Source of the DNA: Tiliqua scincoides
Taxonomy: Eukaryota > Chordata > Lepidosauria > Squamata > Scincidae
Direction of reading: 5' to 3'
Assembly: GCF_035046505.1 (NCBI RefSeq)
Contig: NC_089823.1
Location: forward strand, 104,183,412 to 104,247,411
DNA: 64,000 bases
The notes under the pieces were generated by a model. It ran no database searches and was not told the origin of the DNA. It saw only the letters and a program-made list of their open reading frames with translations. The translations under genes were made by a program, and so were the position numbers. Below, piece by piece: positions 34,791 through 46,315 of this stretch (the stretch's first letter is position 1; the number at the start of each line of letters is the position of its first letter).

Positions 34791-36488
34791 CAGAGCCAAC
34801 CTTAGGAGTAATGGGGCTCAATTAGAATTTTTTACATGGCCACAGGTTCACAGTCTGTACAATCTTAGACATATAAATAAAATTTAGTATAGACTTTATA
34901 TTTCTATGCTAGAATGTAAAGCAATCACAGTGTATGCTTAAAATGTGCCATTTGAGTTAATGGACCAAATCTATCTAAGCACATTTTAATATAAAATTGC
35001 ATACATGTAAACCTACAAGTAAACAAACAAAATGTGCAATTACCTTTTAAAAAAAATACTTACAAAACCACTTGCTTTAGTGACTGAAACGATTTAGTAA
35101 AAATATTGATTTTATTTTTACCCTAGCGCAGGGGTCCCTTAGGCATAGGAAGCAATTGGGAGCAATTGGTTTAAAGCTAGTCCTGAAACCAGAAACCCCA
35201 TGTCCTCTGATTGAAACTCAGTCTGCATAATTCAGTGCTTTTCAAACACAGCATGAAATAAGGTATCCAACAAAAATCCCTGTGATTGACAGGTAGTATG
35301 AAGCTCCTGGATTGGTCAAGGCTGATATAAATCTTACATACTGTATCTGGCCTCCTGCCTTTGTCTGGTCAACAGAGATGTATCTTCATCCTATACAATT
35401 CTTGCTATATCTTAGCTCCCAGTTTTATTCCAGCAAGAAAGCAGGGAGCTTAGGCTGGAAAACCCCTATCCCAACCCATTGGCTTTGGGTACAACTGCCC
35501 CAAGCTGTGATTTAGCCCTGGCACAAATTTATGTACCAGAAAAGCAACTCTTTATTTATGCCTCTTTTGTAATGCTGCCTTAATGAATTCTCACCTCCTT
35601 TTAATAGACTACAATGGAATAAAACACAGACCTACTTGCTGACAAGTGACTCGACATATTGGGGTGAAATAAGAGAAAATGACTTCACATTTTTCTTCCC
35701 TGCTTCTTTAGGAAATTGGGCAATGGGTTGGTTGCTTTTTGTCCACAAATGATTTTAAAGTACTGATTGTTAAAATAAAATAAATTATTTAAAAATATAA
35801 CCGTAATTTGAAACAGCAGTTGAGATCAGAGAGGTGTGATTGATACAGACACATTATAGAAAACACGATTTCAGGTGAAGCCTGCACAAAGTGGCGTTCA
35901 CTAGCAGTACGCTACACTTGTTGACAACTAGGAAAATAGTCAGGAAATAATAAAACAACATACAGTATTTTACTCTCTCAACACTCTGAGTTCACCATGC
36001 TGCATAAATTATGGCCAAATCCCCTGGCATTTGCCAGGGACTGTTTCAACCACAAGGTTCCAAAAGTCCTGTGGCTTAAGATATTATACTCATATATACG
36101 AGCAGAACACATTCAGCTGACCCTCCTTTTGACCCATATTTTTATATAGAGTAATAAAGTGTCACTCAAAACAATAACTTCTTACTTTGCCAACAGCCTA
36201 ACTCTGTTAAGTGCACTCACATGACACAGATCAAGGAGATGAAGCTCAAAGTTAAAATGTAAAATGCAATTGAGGTATTACACAGATGCAGAGGTTACAG
36301 AAGCACAAAAATAGCCAACTTGATACTGAACCTGATCCTCTTTGAATGCAACATCCAAAGAGGAAGCCAAATTTTATTTGCACTGAGATCCATGTGACTC
36401 CTGGAACACACAGATTTCACCATAGGTGGGAGATTCTAACAGAGATACTTAAAAGTGCCATTCTGAAATAAATTTAACCTTATTAAAG
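34791..36488. other. gene-free stretch, nothing recognised
   Basis: The sequence is AT-rich. CAGGGGTCCC near 35131 looks like a hAT end, but no partner was found. Confidence 0.5.
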
Positions 36489-37144
36489 TTAGGGCGCAAT
36501 CCTAGAAATGACTTCGACCAGCGCAAGGGACTTGCAACCCAGGAGGGTTGCAAACATGCTGTAAGGCACGTTTGCGCATCCTCAGGAGGAAGCCGCGCCA
36601 GCACACAGAGGCTAAATCCAGCCTCTGTGACGGTTTCCCCGCGGAGTTTTATGTCAGCCTGGCTGGGCCAATGCAAGAGAAAAAGGTAGGTGGGGGGAGG
36701 CGTTACTGGGCCAGGGTAGGGCAGGCAGTGGGCGTCCCCGGGAGCGAGTGGGCGGCAGGGCCGTAGCTGGGGGGGCCAGGGAGGTTGCCCCCCCCCGAGC
36801 CAGCAGTTTACCCCCCCTGGCATTTTTTCCACACTTGTCATGTAAATGTGGTTGAATGTCCTCCAGTTTAGCTCCTGTTCCTTGAAAGCTCAGCCCCTCC
36901 CTGCAGGCAGCTTCCTCCAAGCAGCTCAGGCTGCTGATGCTTAGTAACTTACCTTAGGGGCCAATCATAGCGACCTGCTGATAGTCACAGGACACCAGAG
37001 AGGCGGGCATGAAAAAGCCTGGAGGGAATGTACTCAGTGCCTTCAATCACCTTCCTGGGAGCTGAGTGGCTGTGCGAGCACTTTGCAGGACCCTGGAGGC
37101 TGCTGCTGAGTGACTCTGGCATCATTTGGGGGGTGAGCAGGGAG

Positions 37145-37321
37145 GAGATTTTGGATGGGCCATTTCTGCTGTTTGTGGCTGGTAGGGCCTTTCTCTTTGG
37201 GAGGGAGGAGAGGAAAGCATGGCTCTGGCCTCTGAGATTTTGGATGGGCCATTTCTGCTGTTTGGGTCTGGTAGGGCCTTTCTCTTTGGGAGGGGGAGAA
37301 GAAAGCAAGGGTCTGGCCTCT
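37145..37321. repeat. 89-bp tandem duplication
   Basis: GAGATTTTGGATGGGCC starts at 37145 and 37234. The unit is about 89 bp in two copies, with a partial third start (AAGATTTTG) at about 37322. Confidence 0.9.
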
Positions 37322-37834
37322 AAGATTTTGAATCTTTCCTAGAGATCTCAGGGGGTTTTTTTATGGGTATTGGAATTCAAAGTTAGTGTAAATTTGAATA
37401 ATATAGATCTAGGTCCTAAACTCCATGCCTGATATATGGTGTGGCCCTCCTGTGTATATGTTGGGTGACCACTGAACACTTGGCTTCTTTGCTCCCGCAA
37501 ACTGTTATATTTTCATTAAAAGTGTAATTTTTTGCAATGGTGTGTGGACAGGTGCAAATTTGTGAATATACACCTGCAAATAAACAGACATTTACTCTGA
37601 AGAACCCAAGTGCAAAAGAATTAGTGTTGAAATCTTCCATGGACCGTCCATGGACACTTTTGTTGTCAGAACAAACTGAGCTTCAAACTCGTGTAATCAA
37701 GAAACTTTGGAAACAACAGGTGGAGACAGAGATATCATTGCTTCTGCTAGCACCATTATGGTAATTAATGAGAAGGCTCCTAATGATTTAGCAGGAGTAG
37801 GAGAGCCTATTAAACAAACTTGGTAAATATCCAA

Positions 37835-39844
37835 AGAACAAAGATGGCAGATCATTCAGATCACAGTGGTTTCAACATTTTAAGTGGCTGGAATATTCTT
37901 CAAAACTAGATGCTGCATTTTGCTATCTTTGTCGCCAATTTATTCTATTTACTAAAAAAGGGATTTAGCAATTGGAAGGCTGCATTGGATAAAACGAAAT
38001 CAGGATTTTTCAAGCATGCTTCATCTGAGACCCACATGCAGACTATGTTAATGTGGTCTGAAAGAAACCAAAGAACTGATTCAAACACATCTATTTCAAC
38101 TCTAATTAATGACAATGTGCTTGAAAAAACATAGGTATTACATTTCAAGCATTGTTGAAATATTCAGTTTCTTGTAGCTAATGTGCTTCCAATGAGGGGA
38201 ATATACAACACTGAAGAACATGTGGAGAAAAGTTTATTTAAAAACCTTTTCAACTATACCCTCAAAAAGGGCCCAAAACTAGCGGAATCTTATAAAATTA
38301 TTCCAAAGAATGCCATTTACCAATCCCCAGAAATTCAAAATGAAATAGTTAAAGTATTGTGACTGAGTGACTGATCTCACTCAGGAGGAAGTTTCCAATG
38401 ACATAAAGAATGCAGATGTCCCATTTTTTTTTCTGTCTTGGGGATGGAACAAAAGACAAAAATCAAAGAGAAAATATAGCAATTGCTACTAGATATATTA
38501 AAGATGGTGAAATTTACAAATCCATGCTATTCATAGAGACAACAACTGCCTTGGATGCTGAGACTTTTACAATCACAACTTTAGATACGTTCCGAAGGTA
38601 TGGTTTAAATCCTAACAATCTGTTGAGCCAATGTTACGATAGAGCGTAAGTTATGAGTGGCAAGAAAGGTGGTGTCCAGGCATTAATTAAAAAAAACACT
38701 GAAGAAAGAAATTCCATATGTCCATTGTTTTAACCACAGGCTGCATTTAGTTGTAGTTAAAGCAGTTGAAGTTGTGCCAATGGTGAGGGAATTTTTTGGA
38801 CAATGTGTGGAATTATACAACTTTTTGTCCCGTGGGGTAGTAGCTGCTGAGTATGAAGGCAAAGCTCTTTCTCGTCTGCTGGAACAGAGATGGTCAGGAC
38901 ATCTTCAGGTGTGTAGGACAATTTTTGAAGAATACAAACATATAGCAGAAACTCTTGAACTAATATCAATAAATAATGGAAAAAGATTTGCTGGGGAAGA
39001 TGTGGTTCTTAGTACTGGTCTCCATCTTAAAATGCGGAAGCAAGAGTTTAGATTTTGTCTAATGAAAAATATTTTGGAAATTCTTTCTCCAGTAGATAAA
39101 GGACTCCAAAGTCATGACATTTCCTTGGAGCAGGCCTATAACTTAATTCAAGCTACAGAAATTTCACTAGAAGACTTAAGAAACAATGAGACTTTGAAAT
39201 CAATTCTGCAGGAAACATCAAAACTGGCTAAAGAGGAAGAAGTAAAAATGCCAAGGAGAAGGAAATTTAATTCCTTACTTGATGATTATGTGGTGTCTGA
39301 AACAACAGGTAACAGAGCATCATGTAGTGACACCCACAGTAACCATGCTTCTGACTTTTTTGAAATTCTGAATGTAGTGCTAGCCGAAATAAAAAGAAGA
39401 TTCCACAACAATGTAGAGATTCTTCAGGCAATAATTGCAGCAGAAAATTTAGATGATGAAAATGGTAGGCTTAATTATCTAAAAAATTTCAATATTACCA
39501 TTCCAAGTAAAGAAGAAATGAAAGTAGTAAAACATTTCCTTGAGAAGGACAAAATTGAAAAGCGAAATTTCTTCAGTGAAATATACAAACACCGGAGTGC
39601 CTTTGAAGATTGTTACAGTATGTTAACGGCAGTAAGAACTTTTGCATGTAGCACAGCAGTTTGTGAATCAACTTTCTCAGTGCTTACACGAATTAACAGA
39701 CCTCAAAGACTATCAATGTCTCACTCAAGAATGGCTAATTTAGTATACCTAGCTTTTGAGCTAAAGAGAACCAAGAATTTAAGTGTGGAAAAGGTTCTAA
39801 GAAGATTCAATTCTCAGAAAGATAGGAGAATTCAGCTCTACTAG
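37835..39844 (+). pseudogene. hAT transposase relic (ZMYM1-like)
   Basis: Transposase remnants lie in order in more than one frame. About 37835-38130 encodes a TTF-type zinc finger (KLDAAFCYLCRQF, FSNWKAALDK, GFFKHASSETH) with a frame change at an A run near 37953. About 38410-38700 encodes the first part of the RNase-H-like catalytic domain (GDGTKDKNQRENIA, ETTTALDAETFT, LNPNNLLSQCYDRA). There the conserved glycine after CYD is R, and a stop follows soon after. Then 38774-39844 is one open frame of 356 codons from MPMVREFFGQCVELYNFL to the hAT C-terminal dimerisation region (CSTAVCESTFSVLTRINR, SHSRMANLVYLAFE). In active relatives the enzyme cuts and pastes hAT elements with 8-bp duplications. 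This copy is disrupted at two or more places, so it is a pseudogene. Confidence 0.85.
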
Positions 39845-40664
39845 GTAGTTTCAAATCTTCTGTACCTTGCTTTTTAAAAGTAATGAATAATGTACAAAAC
39901 TAATGTTCCATGGCGTTGCTATATTTTACTTCAATATCTTTCCTCTTGCTTTTAGGTAAAGGAAATTTACTTTTGTCATCAGCAAATGAAAAGCTTTCAA
40001 TACAAGTAAATACTACCTGTATCATAGTGATATGTTTTACTTTTGCAGTGTTGCAAGTCTGTGTATTGCACTGGTGTCCAAAATGAAAGGACAAGTTGCA
40101 TGTTATTTCTATGTAGACAAATAGATTTTACATTGCAGACAGAGATGCATTTATTCTATGAAGATCATTGTTAGATTGCTTTACAGATAATGAAATTTTT
40201 ATTAAAAAATAAAAAAAACTCAAAATATTTCCCCCTAATGAAATGTGGGTTAGTTATGGGTCTTTGATGTTTCTCCATACTTATCCTTCATTTTGCACAC
40301 CAGTAGATACCTGACATAATTGCCCCCCCTGAAAAAATGGTTGCCCCCCCTCTAGAATCCTGGCTACAGGCCTGGCGGGGAACGGGAGGTGGGGCTGGAA
40401 TCCGGCAGTTATGCCAGATCCCAACCCCCGTTCCTGAGGAGAACAGAGCAACTTCAAGCTGCTCCGCTCTCCTCGAACTTATGCCACCTCCAGAGGTGGC
40501 ACAAGTCCAAGGAGACCCATAGGGGCCAGTAGTCCTTATCCAGGGGTAAGGGGAAAAGTTTCCCCTTGCCTCTGGCTAAGCTGCTTATGGCCACTATCCT
40601 GCGCTGGATACAGTGCAAGCCTCTTGGCTCGCCTGTTCCAGGGCAGGATAGGATTGTGGCCTTA

Positions 40665-41394
40665 GATTCTGAACTAACATTTGGTAACGTGATCATGTGA
40701 ACAGTGAAAGACCTACATTTTGGGGACCCTAAAGCTTGAACTGTTACATGGCGTTCTTCACAACCAGCAACAAGGTCTGGGTAACCACTGTTATCTTCTT
40801 CAATGGGGTTGTTCCACAACAGATCACAGACTGCTTATTTGTGAACAAAACCTAATTGAAGAGTACAGTAGGCCCAAAATTTTTAAGCAATATGGACTAA
40901 AAAGTTGCTTCTGAGGTTAGGGGCCCTGAAGCATAAGCTTCATTAGTTTCACAGTAGATCTGCCCCTGCATTTGAACTTCCTCTCTTACATCAGTTATAA
41001 ATTGGTCAATTCTGACATATCCATGGATTGGGTAGAAGGTGATGGAAAAGGGCCCTGTCTGAGTTCCTGCAAAGATGCCACTAGTCAGAGTAGACAATAG
41101 ACTAGAAGGACCAATGACCAATCTCAGTATCAAGCAGCTTTCTATTGTTCATATATTCAGCTAGTGCAACAATAGGAATTGTTCAAGGCAAATCTCTGAA
41201 ATTGTGATGTGAGGATATACAGTTTGCAGATGTAGTCCATAGGAGTCAGCTGTGACAATTAAACCAGTTTGAATTTGTAATACAATAATTTACTTCAGAT
41301 CGCACACAGCATACCCAACCCGGTGCTGAAAACCCCAGACCCCATGGAATTATGTTTCCATTAAAGAGTTATGTTAACCAGTACAGGAAAAAAA
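40665..41394. other. gene-free stretch, nothing recognised
   Basis: I see no coding region or clear repeat. Confidence 0.5.
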
Positions 41395-41455
41395 TGGATG
41401 GAACCATTCAGAGCGCGATACCATAGTCTTTCGAGACTGAAGGCTGCCAACAAAA
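41395..41455 (+). mobile_element. ultra-short 5'-truncated LINE insertion (61 bp)
   Basis: It contains only the last bases of the LINE seen at 28-29.5 kb (TTCAGAGCGCGATA, CCATAGTCTTTCGAGAC, CTGCCAAC). ACAGGAAAAAAA flanks it at 41383-41394 and 41456-41467, a 12-bp target duplication. Confidence 0.9.
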
Positions 41456-41770
41456 ACAGGAAAAAAAATAATGACAAATATAATTGTCAGTTAAACCTGG
41501 CCAGTGTAATGAAAATTAGGCTGGCAACTTTGGGCTCAGTTACCGTCTCTCAGCCTAAGCTACCTCACACGGTTGATGTGTGTGTGATGGAGAGAGAACT
41601 GTGTGCGCCAGTCTGAGCTTCTTGGAGTAATTTTTTTTTTTTGTAGCTAGAATAACCACAGTAATGTTATCAGCACAGATCAAGCAATCTACCCTTATTT
41701 ACAAAAGGAAAGGGGTGTGTGACTTTGGCATATGGTCCTAGTATGTGAAAGTACATTTAATTGTTTATAC

Positions 41771-42092
41771 CAGTGGTTTTCAGCCTATCTTCTGAGAAAG
41801 TTTTCTTCATCAACTTGCAGACTGTAGGACATGTTCTACTAGGGTACAAACTCAGTTCACGTAAAACATGTTGGCTTCTTGGTTCTCACTGTGCCTCCAT
41901 GAGACAGAACTCAGTCAGCAGCCAATACCACCACCCTCTTTTCTACTATAGCAGAATGTTACAGGGGATGGTAGTGGTGGATAAGGTGCCTTTCAGATAC
42001 AACTTGTCTACCAATTTTGATCTTCTTATATAATAACTCATAGGGTTCTCAGGAACCCTAACATTAGTCAGAATCCAATCTGAGAACCAGTG
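41771..42092. mobile_element. hAT MITE, 322 bp
   Basis: The termini CAGTGGTTTTCAG and CTGAGAACCAGTG are near-inverted. The flanks GTTTATAC (41763-41770) and ATTTATAT (42093-42100) agree at six of eight. Confidence 0.7.
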
Positions 42093-42100
42093 ATTTATAT

Positions 42101-43321
42101 CAAAACACTGTGCAGACCAGAGATATAGGTACTCCTGCAGCATAATCCCATGTGATTTCATGGGTGTTCCAAAGACCTTGCTGATCAGTCTACCTCAGAT
42201 TACATCACATTACAGAACTGCAGGATTGGAGAAGGTAGGCTTAATTTGTGCTTAACTCAAATCTCAGTTTGCCACCACTGGACCTGTATGTCTCAAACAG
42301 TGATAGAAAATATATGGAGACATTTGGGATACAGGAGCACACATACAGGGAAAACATTTGAAATTTCCTTAAGAAGATAACATTTTCCATCAACTTGTAA
42401 AACTTTAAAGGGCAGAGGCTGTACATCTGAGAGTGGTGCATTTCATGCTTTCCTTTTGTGCTTCACACCAAAGTTGAAATAAACATTTGAACCTGAAAAA
42501 CAAAAAAGGCACAAATGGGAAAAACTAAGTGGACAGTAAGAAAAACAGGTAGACCTTTTGACACACATTTTATAAATATTAAAGTAACATGTGCAGTGAG
42601 AAGCCAGACTACATTCAAATTTCATGAAGAAGAATGGAGAAAGACTTGGGATATCCTTGGGAAGGATCCTTTGGAAGAAATTGAGGCTTTAAGACTGATG
42701 GAAATCTCTGCTTGTCCTAATGGCTGTATCCCCAACCTCTGCACCCCAAATTAATTGACCTTGAACCATGAATCCTTGAGTTGTAAATCTGCTGAGCAAG
42801 GGGAATTCTGCACATGTATGTACTCGACAGATGACCAGTGCTATGACAATGCCAATCATCTATTGAGAGAAGAGGTGGGCCTAGATTCAGTTCCCACCCA
42901 CCCAGATATACTCTATCAAGGCTGACTACACTATTACAGGATGTGCGCATGGACCGGGTTCTACAAGCACAACTATACATACAGCCCTAAGTGCTGGATG
43001 CAGGTTTTTTGTACACACCTACAGTATCTAATACAAGATGCTCTGCTCTCAGAACCTTGAATCTACCCAGAGCTCACCCTTGTTGGAATTGAGCAACTGT
43101 GTCTTACACTTCGCATTATTTCAAATGCCACCAGGCCTAATGCAACTGTGGCTTTGCTCCCAGCTGCTGACCATGAGTTACATACTAGGACTAGCTTTAT
43201 GGACACCCACTTCTAACCTGGCTTCAGTAGAAGCCAGGGTTGGTTCCAAGACAGATTTTTCAGTTCAAAACAGTTTTATTATTATTTACATTGCATGACA
43301 AAAGTTAATTTATAACGAGCT
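42101..43321. other. gene-free stretch, nothing recognised
   Basis: I see no coding region or clear repeat. Confidence 0.5.
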
Positions 43322-43486
43322 AGAAGACACTTAGCAGCATCTGTTACCCTGCACATGTCTGATCTTGGAAGCTAAGCAGGATCAGGCCTGGTTAGTACTT
43401 GGATGGGAGACCGCTTGGGAATACCAGGTGCTGTAGGCTTATACCATAGTCTTTCGAGACTGAAGGTTGCCAACCAGAAGACACTT
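43322..43486 (+). mobile_element. 5S-rRNA-derived SINE with target duplication
   Basis: AGAAGACACTT occurs at 43322-43332 and 43476-43486, so the inserted SINE is 43333-43475. It starts AGCAGCATCTGTTACCC. It carries the 5S body with about 10 bases missing near GATCT (AAGCTAAGCAGGATCAGG, TGGATGGGAGACCGC, GGTGCTGTAGGCTT). It ends in the shared tail CCATAGTCTTTCGAGAC then GAAGGTTGCCAACC. It proves that the 5S-like copies here arose by retroposition. Confidence 0.95.
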
Positions 43487-43665
43487 TTATGACTTAAAGG
43501 AAACATCAGCTAATATATGGTTGGTCCCTATACAAAATTGTTTTAGCCCATCTTACTGTTTTTGCTCAGGATGACATGCTAAAATATTTGGTTGCATTTG
43601 TTTTTGTTTCGTTTTTTAACAGAAGGCATAGTTGTTTTACTTCTGCCTACCTTCTTTGTAGAGGA

Positions 43666-44020
43666 GGGCAGGAGGTCTGGTCTAGAGGGTTGAGCCTCCA
43701 TTTGCCTGAAGATAACATCCGAAGGTCACCAGTTTGAGGCCACCGACACCGTGCAACCTTGAAACAGCTGACAAGCTGAGCCAAGCTATTCCATCTGCTC
43801 TGAGTGTGGGAGGATGGAGGCCAGAATGTGTGATCAGATCAAGAAAGAAACATCTGAATGTTGTGGTTTCTTGAAAGATAGAAACCTTCTTTCAAATGGT
43901 AAAAATCCCTACGGGGATTTAAATTTGCCTGCCTATGTAAACTGCCTTGAATAAAGTCTAAGGAGAAATCTGAGGACCAAGAAAGGCAGTATAGAAATAC
44001 CTGTATTAATATTATTATTT
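43666..44020 (+). mobile_element. Sauria/squamate-type tRNA SINE, near full length
   Basis: The head GGAGGTCTGGTCTAGAGGG and the B-box-like GGTCACCAGTTTGAGGCC are tRNA-like Pol III promoter boxes. The body reads CTTGAAACAGCTGAC, CTATTCCATCTGCTCTGAG, GAAACCTTCTTTCAAATGG and CCCTACGGGGATTTAAAT. The tail reads TATGTAAACTGCCTTGAATA, then CCAAGAAAGGCAGTATAG and an ATT repeat. The order agrees with the Sauria SINE of lizards and snakes. This is the best taxonomic marker in the window. Confidence 0.85.
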
Positions 44021-44141
44021 GTCTCTCTTGTGCCTGTTTTCAGATTGTGATGCAACTAGATATTCCTTTATGAAATGTCATGCACAGAACATGCTATGTG
44101 GATAAATTACAATTGAAATGACTCTCCTCCCTTTCCTAGAC

Positions 44142-44696
44142 CAGTGCTTCCCAAACTTTTTAGGCCCAGGACCTACTTTTTAAAATAGTATTCTATTGCG
44201 ACCCACTAGACAAGAAAGGAAGGGTCTGAAAAGAGATATTATTAATTATTAATTAATTAATTAATAATAATTGGGAGCCTGTGCTCCCAAGATTGCTAGA
44301 AACCTTATGTATAGTATGTGTGTGTAGACAGACTCTCCCTAAAAATGTAGGTCAAGGACTGTTCCCCCAAACCTTTTCAGTCATTCTAGGTACCCAGAAG
44401 ACTGGACAGCAAGTGCAGTTAGGGACTTCCAGGCCAGACAAAAGGCTTAAACTGGGTTCACAAAGATCCACAGCACGCCAATTATTATGGAAAAATGTTA
44501 AATTTTAATTTGGGGTTAGAAAAATTACCCATACCACAGGTTAACACTCCAGCTAACAATTTTCTTCTGCAAGAAGAACTGGGCAAGGGTGCTCTACAAA
44601 GTTCATTTTTTAAATGTTTCAAAAATGTTTCTTGACCCACCAAAAAGTGGCTTGCAACCAACTGGTGGGTCCCAACCCACAGTTTGAGAAACACTG
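44142..44696. mobile_element. hAT element, 555 bp, non-autonomous
   Basis: The ends CAGTGCTTCCCAAAC and GTTTGAGAAACACTG are inverted. The flanks TCCTAGAC (44134-44141) and TTGTAGAC (44697-44704) agree at six of eight. It belongs with the copies at 18942 and 32551. The interior has a TTAA-rich low-complexity block at about 44240-44275. Confidence 0.8.
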
Positions 44697-44704
44697 TTGT
44701 AGAC

Positions 44705-45973
44705 CATAACTCAGTAATAAGTCTTTTCAACACACACAAAGGCCTCTTGAATCCAGTAATCTTAAGAACAGCTACCTTATCTTGGATTGTAGCCTTAGTT
44801 CACCTAACTGATTTGGATTGTGACCAGAATGTACTATAATTCTTATCAGTAAATCAATAGATACTTGACTTCAAGTTTAAAAACATGTACTCCAGCTCTC
44901 ACAAGCAGAAGGAAGTTTGCCTGAGCAAATTTCCCCACCCGCTCCTCTTCACAGCAGTTCCCAAAGAACATTGTATTTTTCTGATTCGCAATGGGATCAC
45001 CTACGATGCAGTTCAAGGATGTCTCCACATAATTATTGATAATGTGTGCATCATATAGACAACAAAATTACAGTGGAGGTTTGTTTAAAGCCATTAGACA
45101 CCAAGGTAGAAAACTTTTGGCAGCTTCCTAAAGTTGCCACCTTATGCTAAAATTGTACTAAAATAAGGAGGTGACTATTTGATTTATTTTGCTTTGGAAA
45201 TTGCTTTGTGAACTACTTTTTTTTTTTTTAAAGCAGTATATAAATATTCGTAATACTTTTCCAGAGTAGTAAAAGCAGTTAACACATAACGCATTTCATC
45301 AGGCAATAGACCATGTATGAATGCCATGTTTTCCAAGCTGATGTTCACAAAGGTTGTTTGTGGGGGTGGGGTGGGAGTGTTTTTTTCTCTGAATTCCATA
45401 GGTTTCACACAACAAAGAAAAACACAAACACTAAAGAAGAGAGAGTATGTTGCCTCCAGTCCTCTTTCCTGCTTCTCTGGTCCATTTGGTATTACCTTTG
45501 GATAAAGCATAGCTTTACTATCCAGTCCAGACAGCCAGGATGTTTATGGAAGCTCTATGGGTGTCTGCTGTACAACTGAGGAACTCCCTTCTCCTGGAGA
45601 GTTATCAAAGCCTGCCCATTTTTTTTTAAGCACTATTTCTATTAGGAAAGAAAAGCCTGCTTTTGTTAGCCAGGACTATGACTAGTCCCTACTCCCCAAA
45701 TCAAGCTTAATAATTTGCTCCGTTTTATCTATTTTACTTATCTCATTTAGATTTGAACAATTGCTACTTGTTCTGGGTCTATCAGGAATGGGGCAAGCAT
45801 GTCTAGTGGGATCCAACAGATACACATGTGGTGCGCTCATGGGCACACACAAACAGGTTTTCTCTAGTAAACAGAGAAATCTCAGACTTCCTGCCACAGT
45901 CCTTACCACCTACAAAAACTACCCTTGAGCATAAGAGGATCCTGTGGAGCAGCTTCTAATGCTGTCCAAGAGG
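44705..45973. other. gene-free stretch, nothing recognised
   Basis: I see no coding region or clear repeat. Confidence 0.5.
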
Positions 45974-45981
45974 CTGTAGTC

Positions 45982-46307
45982 CAGGGGTGTCAAACTCATT
46001 TCATACAACAGGCCAAATACCATTCCTGATGCCTGCTGAGGGCCAAAAGTGATGTCATTAGGCTGGAAATGATATCATTAAACAGGTCATAACCAGAAAT
46101 AAGCACTTTTTCTCACTTAAAAACTCATTAGCTGCAAATGACAGAAAATACACAAATCTTGATCATATTTCAAAATCTGGGAGAGCCCAATTATCATGTG
46201 GGCCACCCTTTCAGCAGTGACTCCTCAGCACAGCTCAGCAGCTGAGAGCCAGATAAAAAGCTTTGGTGGGCTGCATCTGGCTCCCAGGTCTTATGTTGAC
46301 ACCTCTG
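45982..46307. mobile_element. hAT MITE with perfect 8-bp target duplication
   Basis: The element is 326 bp, from CAGGGGTGTCAAAC to TTGACACCTCTG. CTGTAGTC occurs at 45974-45981 and 46308-46315. It is inverted relative to the copy at 8807-9146. Confidence 0.95.
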
Positions 46308-46315
46308 CTGTAGTC

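Larger units (their letters stand above)
36756..40374 (+). mobile_element. hAT transposon with decayed transposase
   Basis: The element is 3.6 kb. The terminal inverted repeats CAGGGCCGTAGCTGG and CTGGCTACAGGCCTG match apart from small differences, and G/C-run subterminal motifs (TTGCCCCCCC) occur at both sides. It carries a transposase relic of the ZMYM1/THAP12-like hAT kind on the plus strand. The flanking octamers (GTGGGCGG at 36748-36755, GCGGGGAA at 40375-40382) do not match well, so one flank has changed. It contains an 89-bp tandem duplication near its left end. Confidence 0.85.
36492..40661. mobile_element. ~551-bp fold-back MITE split by a 3.6 kb hAT element
   Basis: It runs from GGGCGCAATCCTAG to ATAGGATTGTGGCC. 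TTA flanks it at 36489-36491 and 40662-40664. Removing the hAT insertion (36756-40374) leaves 264 + 287 bp, about 551 bp, the size of the copy at 7968-8517. The shared interior includes AACTTATGCCACCTCC and TAAGGGGAAAAGTTTCCCC-like segments. Confidence 0.8.

Noticed and set aside
35131-35141. hAT element end CAGGGGTCCC
   Set aside because: No second terminus was found.
17252-43486. 5S rRNA genes
   Set aside because: The first 5S residues are replaced by another leader, a LINE-like tail is attached, and one copy has a target duplication. They are SINEs.
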